Positions 8,813 to 16,885 of a stretch of 64,000 nt of DNA are shown in pieces; the stretch's first letter is position 1; each line of letters opens with the position of its first letter. The position numbers were made by a program, and so were the translations under genes. Source of the stretch: Paenibacillus sp. FSL H7-0326 (GTDB lineage: Bacteria > Bacillota > Bacilli > Paenibacillales > Paenibacillaceae); NCBI RefSeq assembly GCF_001955535.1, contig NZ_MPVN01000006.1:62001-126000 (forward strand). The letters run 5' to 3'. Below the pieces are notes generated by a model, which ran no database searches, had not been told where the DNA came from, and worked only from the letters and a program-made list of their open reading frames with translations.

Positions 8813-9064
8813 ATGAGACCGATTATAGAATTTTGTACCAACAATATGCATTTTGGTACGGATGAGCTCTTTGAAGAGCTTGAAGAGAACATGGACTATG
8901 ATGTCATCGAATACGGCTGCCTCAGCAATTGCGGACAATGCAGCATTACCCCTTTTGTACTGGTCAATGGTGAAGTTATCACCGCAGCCAGCCCTAAAGA
9001 ACTGCATGAAGCCATTTTGTCCAAAATCGCTGAAGCTGACGCATGGGATGACTTGGATATATGA
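8813..9064 (+). CDS. yuzB: YuzB family protein (DUF1450)
   Basis: The 83-residue protein matches YuzB/DUF1450 (starts MRPIIEFC; CLSNCGQC in the middle; FVLVNGE and SPKELHEAI later). The Cys cluster suggests metal or Fe-S binding, but the function is unknown. ATG at 8813 lies after GCAGGTG; a longer frame starting at 8714 would cross the promoter region of the Nfu gene and is not supported. It converges on the YutJ gene only 20 bases further on, with no clear terminator between. Confidence 0.85.
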   Translation: MRPIIEFCTNNMHFGTDELFEELEENMDYDVIEYGCLSNCGQCSITPFVLVNGEVITAASPKELHEAILSKIAEADAWDDLDI

Positions 9065-9084
9065 GTTAACCCGCTTGGTTTCAG

Positions 9085-10146
9085 CTAACCAAGATGACGT
9101 TTCGACATCCAGAGAACACCGCTCTTTAGAATACGCGGAACACGCCCCATCATGGAGGTCTTACCCATGAGCCCAAATCCGGCTTTTTTGCCTAGTGCAC
9201 CCAGTGTGCCTCTCAGGCGAAGTGCCTCGACTTTGGGCTCTTCGTTTCTTAGAAGAGCAGAAATGACATGCGCAATCTGCTCACCTTGCACTTCAGCTGC
9301 TTGGGCGCTTGGGGCAAAAGGCAGGCTCGCACAGTCTCCGACAACATAGACTTCTTTGTATTCTGGAATCTGGTAGTACTCGTTCAATTTCACACGACCG
9401 CTTGGATCTTTCTCAACAGGCAGATCCTGCACCAATTGTACAGGCTGGATTCCTGCCGTCCACACAATGGCATCTGTCATAATTTCCTCATCCCGGTTAT
9501 AGATCGAGCCAGGCTCAACACGGGATACAGAAATATGATTCTTGATCTCCACTTGATGCTCACTGAACCACTCACCCACGTAAGCAGACAAACGCTGTGG
9601 AAATGCAGAGAGAACACGTTCGCCGCGATCGAGTATGGTTACGTTTAGATCAGCGCGGCTTTCTCTTATTTCCGCTGCCATCTCAACTCCGCTTAAGCCG
9701 CCGCCCACAATATGCACATTGGCGTAAGGCTTGAGCTCACTTAGACGCATATAAGTTTCACGAGTGCTCTTGAAGCTTTGTATTGTGCAGCTATACTCTT
9801 CAGCACCTGGAGTGCCATGGAATCGATCGGTACAGCCAAGGCCGATGACGAGCTGATCATATTCAATCATTTCTTCATTTTGAATGGAGATGGATTTTGC
9901 ATCCAGATCAATGCTCGTCACTTCACCATATCGATATTCCAATTGATGGTGAACCGGGTACTGTACACGAAGATCATAATCAGACACGGTTCCGGCTGCT
10001 AGTGCATAGTATTCTGTCTTCAGACCCTGAAAAGGCATGCGGTCGACCAGCGTGATATGGACATCCTTTGGCAATGGACCTTCAATTAAGTGTTTAACAA
10101 TAGTGAGGCCGCCGTAGCCGCCTCCAAGTACAACAATATTCTTCAT
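9085..10146 (-). CDS. yutJ: YutJ-like type II NADH dehydrogenase family flavoprotein
   Basis: The 353-residue pyridine nucleotide-disulfide oxidoreductase has FAD-binding VVLGGGYGG at the N-terminus, a second GXGXXG region in HIVGGGLSGVEMA, and the FAD-contacting VYVVGDCAS near the C-terminus, as in NDH-2 enzymes. It resembles YutJ, a paralogue of YumB. A role in NADH oxidation at the membrane is likely but not proved. ATG at 10146 follows AAAGGGAG; the longer frame to 10182 lacks a site. Together with YuzB and YutI it recreates the gene grouping known from Bacillus. Confidence 0.85.
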   Translation of the reverse strand: MKNIVVLGGGYGGLTIVKHLIEGPLPKDVHITLVDRMPFQGLKTEYYALAAGTVSDYDLRVQYPVHHQLEYRYGEVTSIDLDAKSISIQNEEMIEYDQLVIGLGCTDRFHGTPGAEEYSCTIQSFKSTRETYMRLSELKPYANVHIVGGGLSGVEMAAEIRESRADLNVTILDRGERVLSAFPQRLSAYVGEWFSEHQVEIKNHISVSRVEPGSIYNRDEEIMTDAIVWTAGIQPVQLVQDLPVEKDPSGRVKLNEYYQIPEYKEVYVVGDCASLPFAPSAQAAEVQGEQIAHVISALLRNEEPKVEALRLRGTLGALGKKAGFGLMGKTSMMGRVPRILKSGVLWMSKRHLG

Positions 10147-10296
10147 AGCGAAAAAACTCCCTTTCCTGATGTGCACCCACATAAAAAGAAGCTGTCAGTT
10201 GTCTGGTTATTACTAAAGAATATAAAATCGACAGTCCAATATTATGGGTAACGTCGTCTTTGTTGTTATTGCTTGGGCTGGTTCGTGCATAAGTAA

Positions 10297-10324
10297 GGAT
10301 CAGTCCCTGCTCGAGAACTGATCC
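10297..10324 (-). terminator. Hairpin after mqnE, probable terminator
   Basis: GGATCAGT and ACTGATCC form a perfect 8-bp stem with a 12-base loop, 50 bases beyond the mqnE stop codon. On the minus strand it is followed by TTACTTATG, a weak U-tail, so termination is likely but less certain. Confidence 0.5.
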
Positions 10325-10376
10325 GTTAATAATTAAGAAGTACGTAAATGGGAGAGTCGACTGATCATATTCGATC

Positions 10377-11483
10377 TTATTCAAATACTTCAATCTCGTT
10401 ATAGAACGTATCCCGTTCAACAGGAACACGTCCTGCTCCTTTAATGAGCCAGATCAGCTCCTTGCGGGTGAGTCCCGCTGGAGTCAGAGCACCTGCTGCG
10501 TGACTGATCTGTTCTCGGACAATTGTGCCATGTACGTCAGAGGCCCCGAAGCTTAAGGAGACCTGAGTCAGCTGAGCACCAATATTAATAAAGTAGGCTT
10601 TGATGTGGTCAAAATTATCTAGCATGAGTCTCGAGATCGCAATGGTCTTCAGATCCTCATAAGCGGAATTACGGCGCATGATGCCGGCGTTCTTGCTCTT
10701 CGGCTGCATGGATAGCGGGATAAATACGAGGAACCCCTTCGTCTCATCCTGCAGCTCGCGAATTTGGAGCATATGGTTAATCCGGTCTTCATAGGATTCC
10801 ACAGATCCATACAGCATCGTGGTGTGTGTCTTCATGCCGAGTTGATGAGCTGTGCGGTGAACCTCCAAATAACGGTCTACATTTGCCTTGGTCACCTTCA
10901 TTTTTCTACGATATTCATCGGAGAGGATTTCTGCCCCGCCCCCGGTAAGAGATTGGAGTCCCGCCTTCATGAGCTCCTGTAGTACTTCCTGGATACTGAG
11001 ACCGCTGATGCGGGTGAAGAAATCAATCTCAGCGGCAGTATAGGCTTTCAGTGTTACATTCGGATATTTCTCGTTTAAAGCAGCAAGGGAATCGACATAA
11101 TATTGAAAAGGCACATGCTGATTATGCCCGCCGACGATATGGAATTCCCGTACTCCCGGATGAATGTGCTGCTCCACATAATCAATCATTTCTTGCCCGG
11201 ACAGCGTGTAAGAGCCTTCCTCGCCTTGATCTTTGCGGAAGTTGCAGAAGGCACAGCGTGCCTCACACACATTGGTGAAATAAAGGCTCATATTTTCGAT
11301 AAAATAAACTTTCTTTCCGTTCTTGCGAAGATTTACTTCGTTAGCAAGCTGTCCGATCGTTAGCAGATCGTCGCTCTCATACAAGTAAACACCATCTTCA
11401 AGCGTAAGACGCTGACCATTCTGAACTTTCTCTATGATGGCAGCCATCTTCGAGTCCGTATGTGGTGTAATAAGGGTGGACAT
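10377..11483 (-). CDS. mqnE: Aminofutalosine synthase MqnE (radical SAM)
   Basis: The 368-residue protein is a radical SAM enzyme with the cluster motif CEARCAFC and MqnE-like segments: LKAYTAAEIDFF, SLTGGGAEI, EVHRTAHQLGMKTHTTMLYG, ISRLMLDNFDHIKAY and LSFGASDVHGT. MqnE joins 3-enolpyruvyl-benzoate to SAM to make aminofutalosine in the futalosine route to menaquinone. ATG at 11483 is 7 bases after AGGAGG, better than the in-frame ATG at 11489 that abuts it. No other mqn gene is in the window. MqnC is the main alternative, but the motifs fit MqnE better. Confidence 0.85.
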   Translation of the reverse strand: MSTLITPHTDSKMAAIIEKVQNGQRLTLEDGVYLYESDDLLTIGQLANEVNLRKNGKKVYFIENMSLYFTNVCEARCAFCNFRKDQGEEGSYTLSGQEMIDYVEQHIHPGVREFHIVGGHNQHVPFQYYVDSLAALNEKYPNVTLKAYTAAEIDFFTRISGLSIQEVLQELMKAGLQSLTGGGAEILSDEYRRKMKVTKANVDRYLEVHRTAHQLGMKTHTTMLYGSVESYEDRINHMLQIRELQDETKGFLVFIPLSMQPKSKNAGIMRRNSAYEDLKTIAISRLMLDNFDHIKAYFINIGAQLTQVSLSFGASDVHGTIVREQISHAAGALTPAGLTRKELIWLIKGAGRVPVERDTFYNEIEVFE

Positions 11484-11832
11484 GCGCATTCCTCCTAGTC
11501 CGTACTTTTTTGGTTTGTGCTGTGACCATTAATTCATGCTCTCATATAGGTTTACCCGTAGGAGTCCCAAGATCAATCTTCAATAATGAATGGTTGTGAA
11601 AAAAGTTACAACTACATTTATGACAGCAACTGGATACACTGTGACAAAATATCGACAGTTTGGCCTCAAATACCCTACCTATTATAAACCTCACATTTCT
11701 TAGGTTCAATATCTGGAAATAAAAAGAATGCATTCTTAATAAAAAGCATACCGAAATGCGGATAGGTAACTCTTGAGGTACGAAAGTCACTGGAGTATAA
11801 TTTAGTTATCAGGAAAGAAGGAGGTAAGACTT
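11484..11832. other. Intergenic region between mqnE and the ErpA-like gene, with Rex-like palindrome
   Basis: This divergent spacer has no credible coding region. TTGTGAAAAAAGTTACAA (11594-11611) approximates the Rex operator TTGTGAA-N4-TTCACAA with two mismatches in the right arm. TGTGACAAAAT (11640-11650) also occurs, on the other strand, upstream of ctaA (2307-2317). The plus-strand promoter at 11773-11801 is listed separately. Confidence 0.35.
11773..11801 (+). promoter_or_regulatory. SigA-type promoter of the ErpA-like gene
   Basis: TTGAGG (11773-11778) and TATAAT (11796-11801) are spaced 17 bases apart, 31 bases before the start codon. Confidence 0.7.
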
Positions 11833-12192
11833 ATGATTACAATTAGCGAGACAGCGGCAGAGCATCTGAAAGATATGCTTGAACAGCAGGAAACACCGAA
11901 CATGTTCCTCCGTCTTGGTGTGACACCGGGAGGCTGCACAGGGTTCTCCTATGCGATGGGTTTTGATGATAACGAAACAGACGATGATGTATATATGACA
12001 ATTCAAGATATGAAAGTAGTCGTGGAGAAGGACAGCCTTCGCTTCCTCGACGGACTTGAAATCGACTTTGAAGAATCCGGTATGACGGGCGGGTTCACCA
12101 TTCATAATCCGAACGCGATTGCGACTTGTGGGTGTGGTTCTTCCTTCCGTACAGCTACGGACGCGGGTAAACCGAACGAAGAGCCTTGCTAA
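11833..12192 (+). CDS. erpA: HesB/IscA-type iron-sulfur cluster carrier (ErpA-like, YutM)
   Basis: The 119-residue A-type carrier has the three cluster-ligand cysteines of the family: one in the GGCTGFSY segment and two in CGCGSSF near the C-terminus. Such proteins pass Fe-S clusters to apo-enzymes. The C-terminus carries a short extension after the CGCG motif with an extra terminal Cys (EEPC). AAGGAGG precedes the ATG. With the Nfu gene 3 kb away this forms a local group of Fe-S maturation genes beside MqnE, itself an Fe-S enzyme. Confidence 0.9.
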   Translation: MITISETAAEHLKDMLEQQETPNMFLRLGVTPGGCTGFSYAMGFDDNETDDDVYMTIQDMKVVVEKDSLRFLDGLEIDFEESGMTGGFTIHNPNAIATCGCGSSFRTATDAGKPNEEPC

Positions 12193-12236
12193 GACGGGAA
12201 TTTAAAGTGTCTTTATAGTGTCTAACCATGAAACGG

Positions 12237-12289
12237 ACCTTCTGAGCTATGTAAGCAGTATGCTTATTTAGTTCAGAAGGTTTTTCGTT
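12237..12289 (+). terminator. Intrinsic terminator after the ErpA-like gene
   Basis: ACCTTCTGA (12237-12245) pairs with TCAGAAGGT (12273-12281), with additional inner pairing, and is followed by TTTTTC. Confidence 0.75.
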
Positions 12290-12340
12290 TATTATGAATT
12301 ATAAAATCAGATAAGTCAGCATAGAGGGGAGCTTGGCAGT

Positions 12341-12607
12341 GTGAGTTGGTTCTTTGCAGGTGTTTTTTGGCTGGTTTCTTTATCGGCCTTCCTTTTTGGG
12401 TTAAATTTAACAAGAGAATTACATAAGAGCACAGACTATTCCTCAAACGATTCCTCAGCAGGGTGGTTTTTTGATATCTTTTCCTCAATTCCAGGGCTAA
12501 TTATAGGCTTCTTTAGCATCCTTCCTTGGTGGCTTGCAAGGACTGTACTTTTTGGAATTAGCATTATAATGCTTCTATTAGGAATCATTGTATTGAAAAT
12601 ATTGTAA
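12341..12607 (+). CDS. Small integral membrane protein, unassigned
   Basis: The 88-residue protein has three hydrophobic stretches (about residues 2-22, 48-62 and 66-88), separated by a polar loop rich in Ser, Asn and Asp. It starts with GTG at 12341, preceded by GAGGGGAG. I do not recognise a family. The local DNA is more A+T-rich than its neighbours, a possible sign of recent acquisition or weak constraint. Confidence 0.55.
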   Translation: MSWFFAGVFWLVSLSAFLFGLNLTRELHKSTDYSSNDSSAGWFFDIFSSIPGLIIGFFSILPWWLARTVLFGISIIMLLLGIIVLKIL

Positions 12608-12805
12608 CTAGTTTCTTGGCATCCACGATAAGTGACACGAACCCGAGCTGCTCTCCTGTATTCCTATGGTCAAATCGTTTAAGGATGTGACCTCCATATG
12701 GAGTTTTGAGGATGACTTCATATTTCATGCCGAACTTCCGATACAAAATTTATATCCATTGTTCTTTGGGAACGGTATAAAGGGGAAATCATACTGATAC
12801 ATAAA

Positions 12806-13612
12806 ATGATAAGGAACACGTTATTTTTACTTGTCGTGATTGCACTTCTAGTTATAGTCGTGAGGAAGGTATCCGAGCCTGTCTTCTCTGACCTGATTAC
12901 ACAGCCGATTACCGATAAAATAGCGCGAGATGCACTGGAGGATCTGCCTCTTCCTCCATCGCAGGAGGAGCTGATCGCGTACGCTCAGCAGCTTGCCGAG
13001 GAGGGGACAGTGCAATATTCTACAGATTTAACCCTTCAGTACGAGCAGGCATCTGGTGATAGTAAGGGCATCATGACGGCTGCTTACAAGGAAACGCTCC
13101 TTGGCTTTATTGATATGGAATCTTCATCACTGGCCGAGATTTCAAATCGTCCGATTTATGAAGAGAATGTGATGATTTCGAGCTCACTGGCTGCGGATAT
13201 AGAGGGAGAGCAATATGCACAGACCCGTGCAGATCAAGATCAGCAGGCTGGCATGGATGCCATGCAGCTTGAGCCGGGTATGGTGCAGCAAGAGAACAGA
13301 GAGCAAGATAACCTTATAACGACGGACGCTTCTGTTCCTGTTGTTGAAGAAGGGGATGTGCGGAAGAGTGATGGAGGTCCCAGTTCAGGAAGCTCCAATA
13401 CGGGCTCCGAATCCACTGACGTCACAGTTGACAGCGAGGTTTCGATTGCGGGCAATGAAGGAGTCGCTCTTTATGTAAATGAAGTGTATTTTGACCGTTA
13501 TCCTAATCTTAAGGAGGCAGTTCGGCTGGCGTCATTGGTTAAAAATGCAGCACTGATTGATCTGCGTACAGATCAAGTGGTCTGGGACAATTATAAGCAC
13601 AGCGCAGATTAG
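12806..13612 (+). CDS. Membrane-anchored hypothetical protein with acidic, low-complexity middle
   Basis: The 268-residue product begins with an uncleaved-looking signal anchor (residues 5-20, mostly Leu/Val/Ile), then a PLPPSQEELIAYAQQLAEEG segment that may be helical, an Asp/Glu/Gln-rich central part, a Ser/Gly-rich linker, and a C-terminal domain of about 55 residues starting at VSIAGNEGVALYVNEVYF. I know no family. The start is uncertain: ATG 12806 lies 20 bases from AGGGG, while an in-frame CTG at 12794 has ideal spacing. It is probably extracytoplasmic. Confidence 0.5.
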   Translation: MIRNTLFLLVVIALLVIVVRKVSEPVFSDLITQPITDKIARDALEDLPLPPSQEELIAYAQQLAEEGTVQYSTDLTLQYEQASGDSKGIMTAAYKETLLGFIDMESSSLAEISNRPIYEENVMISSSLAADIEGEQYAQTRADQDQQAGMDAMQLEPGMVQQENREQDNLITTDASVPVVEEGDVRKSDGGPSSGSSNTGSESTDVTVDSEVSIAGNEGVALYVNEVYFDRYPNLKEAVRLASLVKNAALIDLRTDQVVWDNYKHSAD

Positions 13613-13768
13613 CCGGTGCAATAACGCTATACCTCTATACAAATCTCACTTTATCGCGCATGTATTCAATGGCATTTATGACAATTCACCTGCACATATG
13701 TTAGCATAGAGACATGGAATTCTCAGGTGACATTATTTAGCCAGATCATGAAGAGTGAGGTATACAAT

Positions 13769-14155
13769 ATGCTTGAAATGGAACGGATTCACCATGTCAG
13801 TCTTGCGGTTCGGGATATCGAGCGCGCTCATGCTTTTTATTCGGAAAAGCTGAAGTTTAAGCGGCTGGAGCGTCCCCCTTTTAACTCCACGGGAGTATGG
13901 TATGCGATCGGGGAGCATCAGCAGCTGCATTTATTGGAGCATCCTGAAGGAGATACACTGAGAGAGCGTGGAATTGACACGACAGATGGGCATTTTGCAA
14001 TATGGGTGAAGAGTCATAAGGCCACGATTGAATGGCTGGAGTCTCAGCACATCCCGTACGAAGCGAGACCCGAGAGTGTTGCGGGGTTTGCCCAAATTTT
14101 CATTCTGGACCCCGACCACAATATTATTGAATTCGGAGCCCCGTATTCGTCGTAA
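13769..14155 (+). CDS. VOC family protein (glyoxalase/bleomycin-resistance fold)
   Basis: The 128-residue protein has the vicinal-oxygen-chelate pattern: HHVSLAVRDIERAHAFY at the N-terminus, HLLEHPEG in the middle, HFAIWV, and the metal-ligand Glu in DPDHNIIEFGAP. It should be a metal-dependent dioxygenase, isomerase or binding protein; the substrate is unknown. ATG at 13769 follows GTGAGG with 8-base spacing, better than in-frame ATGs at 13727 and 13748. It is a single gene ending against a large inverted repeat. Confidence 0.8.
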   Translation: MLEMERIHHVSLAVRDIERAHAFYSEKLKFKRLERPPFNSTGVWYAIGEHQQLHLLEHPEGDTLRERGIDTTDGHFAIWVKSHKATIEWLESQHIPYEARPESVAGFAQIFILDPDHNIIEFGAPYSS

Positions 14156-14185
14156 ATGCCGGCACTGAGCCTGCTTCGAGCGATA

Positions 14186-14263
14186 TAAAAAAACGACTAC
14201 TGCTTATTCGTTAGGATTCGGCCCATCTAAAAATGGACTGAATTCTAAAGAATACGTAGTCGT
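14186..14263 (-). terminator. Long imperfect inverted repeat, probable terminator of the minus-strand gene
   Basis: ACGACTAC (14193-14200) and GTAGTCGT (14256-14263) bound a 71-base near-continuous hairpin: TTATTC/GAATA, TTAG/CTAA, ATTC/GAAT and CCAT/ATGG also pair. Seven to eight A residues on the left supply a U-tail on the minus strand. Confidence 0.65.
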
Positions 14264-14272
14264 CCTCGTATA

Positions 14273-14500
14273 TTAAACTTCCGTTTGGAAAATGACCGTG
14301 TCACGGGAATAATGATGCTCTCTTCCGTCTTCACTTCTTAACCGCACTTTATCATTGGAGAACATTTCTACAAGACCACGGGCAATTTCGCAATAGACGC
14401 CAGCAGAATCCTCCTGCCAAACGGAAACGACGGTTTGAGATAAGGCCGCAGTAAAAAACTCGATGTTTTTTTGCAGCGTTCTGGATTTATTGGAATTCAT
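14273..14500 (-). CDS. Small hypothetical protein
   Basis: The 75-residue soluble protein starts at ATG 14500 behind AGAAGGAGG (7-base spacing). It has a basic N-terminus (MNSNKSRTLQK), an amphipathic helix, and a beta-rich C-terminal half (VYCEIARGLVEMF, VRLRSEDGREHHY, VIFQTEV). No family is recognised. It is divergent from ppk, and is ended by the long hairpin at 14186-14263. Confidence 0.6.
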   Translation of the reverse strand: MNSNKSRTLQKNIEFFTAALSQTVVSVWQEDSAGVYCEIARGLVEMFSNDKVRLRSEDGREHHYSRDTVIFQTEV

Positions 14501-14679
14501 CGTATCCTCCTTCTTTCGTAAGGTGACAACTACGTTCACGTATAATAGCACTGACGTAAACACTTTACCCTACTCTATTCTCTATTGTAAAGCATCCCGT
14601 CAAATTTGGTAGAAACATTCTCATATTTTTTAGTATCTACACATTCAGGAATCGTAATATGGGTCAACCTTGCGGTGAT

Positions 14680-14709
14680 TTTACATTGCGTTTACACAAA
14701 GAGTTTACA
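14680..14709 (+). promoter_or_regulatory. PhoP-box-like direct repeats upstream of ppk
   Basis: Three exact TTTACA hexamers lie at 14680-14685, 14691-14696 and 14704-14709, spaced by 5 and 7 bases. The PhoP box of Bacillus is TT(A/T/C)ACA repeated with about 5-base spacing. Placement 80 bases before a polyphosphate kinase gene fits control by phosphate limitation. Binding is inferred. Confidence 0.6.
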
Positions 14710-14788
14710 ATAAAAATGGATAACTCTTTAGAAAAAGTGAGTAAGCTCAATCAGGCTTCGAACAATACACTTCATGAGTGAGGGAAGT

Positions 14789-16885
14789 ATGAAAAAGGAG
14801 AATTATAATCACGACATGAACCCATATCTGAATCGGGATTTAAGCTGGCTGGAATTCAACAGAAGAGTACTTGAAGAAGCACAAAGCCCGGATACACCCC
14901 TGCTGGAACGCGTCCGCTTCCTATCCATTGTAACGACCAACCTGGATGAGTTTATGAGCGTGCGTGTTGCAGAGACCAGAGAGAAGATTAAGGCTGGCTT
15001 TACGAAAAAGGACTTTACCGGATATACAGCAACAGGTCTATATCGAAGACTGATGAAACGAACGATGAAAATGGTCAGTGAGCAGTATCGTTCATACCGT
15101 GATTTGCTTAGACAACTGAGCAAAAAGGGGATCGTATTTATGGAATATACGGACCTGAATGCAACCCAGCAAAAAGCGATGGAGCAATATTTTCACGATA
15201 TTGTATTTCCGGTACTGACACCGATGGCTGTAGACTCCAGCAGGCCTTTTCCACTCGTACACCATAAATATGTGTATTTGGCCGTAGTCTTGCGCAAGGA
15301 AGAGAGCAAGGAAGCAAATGAACATTATTTTGCGATTGTACAGGTTCCTTCCAATATTCCGCGTGTTATCTCAGTTCCGCTGCGGTCTAATAGCAAGAAG
15401 AAATCATTCATACGAATTGAAGAACTGATAAAACATCATATTCAATCTTTGTTCAGCGGGTACATTCCAGAAGCCGTTCATGGCTTTAGACTAACGCGAA
15501 ATTCGGACTTGTACATCAATGAGGAAGAAGCAGAGGATTTGCTCGAAGAGATTGAAAAAGAGCTGAGAAGACGCAGAAGAGGTGCGCCTGTACGTCTTGA
15601 GGTGGAGCAGGGAATTCATCCGTATGCACTTGAATATTTACAGGAAGAATTCTCGATAGGCTCCGATGAAATCTTCGAAATTCAAGGGCCGATGGATCTT
15701 GGATTTCTAAGCGGATTTGTGGATCAGCTCGAAGGATATACCCATTTGAAATATCCCGGCATCAAGCCTGTTTATCCAGATATCTTCAATACGGAGGAAA
15801 GCCTGTTCCGCATTTTGCGAAGACAGGACGTATTGCTGTACCATCCATATGAGTCTTTTGATGCGGTTACGGATTTTGTAGAAGAGGCATCAGAGGACCC
15901 GCAGGTCATGGCAATCAAGATGACCTTATATCGGGTAAATGGAGATTCCAGACTGATTCCGGCACTTGCTCATGCAGCTGAGATGGGCAAGCAGGTGACG
16001 GTTGTTGTCGAGCTGAAGGCAAGATTTGATGAAGAGCGAAACATCGCTTGGGCGAGGAAGCTGGAGAAGGCGGGCTGTCATGTTGTATACGGCCTTGTCG
16101 GACTGAAGACACATGCCAAGATCATCCTTGTCGTTCGAAAAGAGCAAAATATGCTCAAGAGATACGTCCATGTAGGCACGGGCAACTATAATGCGAGTAC
16201 AGCACGGGTGTATACAGATATCGGACTCCTCACTTCAGATCCGCAGATCGGTGAGGATGCTTCTGAGGTATTTAACGAAATTACGGGGTATTCCGCAGCT
16301 CAGGGCTTGCAGCAGCTTCATATTGCACCAGCTGGACTGAAATCAAGGCTGTTTGAGATGATACGCAGAGAAGCAGAGAATGCAGCTCAGGGTAAACCAG
16401 CTCAAATTATCGCCAAGATCAATTCCCTGTCCAACCAGGAGCTGATTGACGAGCTTTACGCTGCTTCACAGGCAGGAGTCAAGATTCAGCTGATCGTTAG
16501 AGGTGTATGCTGTCTTCGTCCCGGAATAGAAGGACTCAGCGAGAATATTCAGGTCATCAGTATCGTTGACCGGTTTCTTGAGCATTCACGTATTTTTTAT
16601 TTTCAGAACCATAAAGACCCAGAGGTCTACTTATCCAGTGCGGATTGGATGACTCGAAATCTAAATCGCCGGATTGAGCTGATGTGTCCAGTACATGATC
16701 CACAGCTTAAGCAAACGATTGTCAATATATTGGAATTATCGTTACAAGACAATGTGAAGGCCCGGCTCCTTCTATCGAACGGGAATTATGTTCCTGTTAC
16801 GAATGATGAGCCGAGCCTGAGAAGTCAATTTGAAGCACTTAAGATCAACACGTGGAAGAAAGAGAAAGAGACCATTTCAAGCTAA
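14789..16885 (+). CDS. ppk: Polyphosphate kinase 1
   Basis: The 698-residue PPK1 reversibly transfers the gamma phosphate of ATP to polyphosphate. Visible landmarks are the N-terminal NRDLSWLEFNRRVL, VTTNLDEFMSVRVA, the MTLYRVNGDS segment, LKTHAKIIL with the autophosphorylated His, HVGTGNYNASTARVYTDIGL, the second catalytic His in LEHSRIFYF, and ADWMTRNLNRRIEL. Length is normal for the family. ATG 14789 is preferred because GAGGG lies just before it; an in-frame ATG at 14774 has no site. Its 3' end overlaps the convergent exopolyphosphatase gene by 41 bases. Confidence 0.96.
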   Translation: MKKENYNHDMNPYLNRDLSWLEFNRRVLEEAQSPDTPLLERVRFLSIVTTNLDEFMSVRVAETREKIKAGFTKKDFTGYTATGLYRRLMKRTMKMVSEQYRSYRDLLRQLSKKGIVFMEYTDLNATQQKAMEQYFHDIVFPVLTPMAVDSSRPFPLVHHKYVYLAVVLRKEESKEANEHYFAIVQVPSNIPRVISVPLRSNSKKKSFIRIEELIKHHIQSLFSGYIPEAVHGFRLTRNSDLYINEEEAEDLLEEIEKELRRRRRGAPVRLEVEQGIHPYALEYLQEEFSIGSDEIFEIQGPMDLGFLSGFVDQLEGYTHLKYPGIKPVYPDIFNTEESLFRILRRQDVLLYHPYESFDAVTDFVEEASEDPQVMAIKMTLYRVNGDSRLIPALAHAAEMGKQVTVVVELKARFDEERNIAWARKLEKAGCHVVYGLVGLKTHAKIILVVRKEQNMLKRYVHVGTGNYNASTARVYTDIGLLTSDPQIGEDASEVFNEITGYSAAQGLQQLHIAPAGLKSRLFEMIRREAENAAQGKPAQIIAKINSLSNQELIDELYAASQAGVKIQLIVRGVCCLRPGIEGLSENIQVISIVDRFLEHSRIFYFQNHKDPEVYLSSADWMTRNLNRRIELMCPVHDPQLKQTIVNILELSLQDNVKARLLLSNGNYVPVTNDEPSLRSQFEALKINTWKKEKETISS

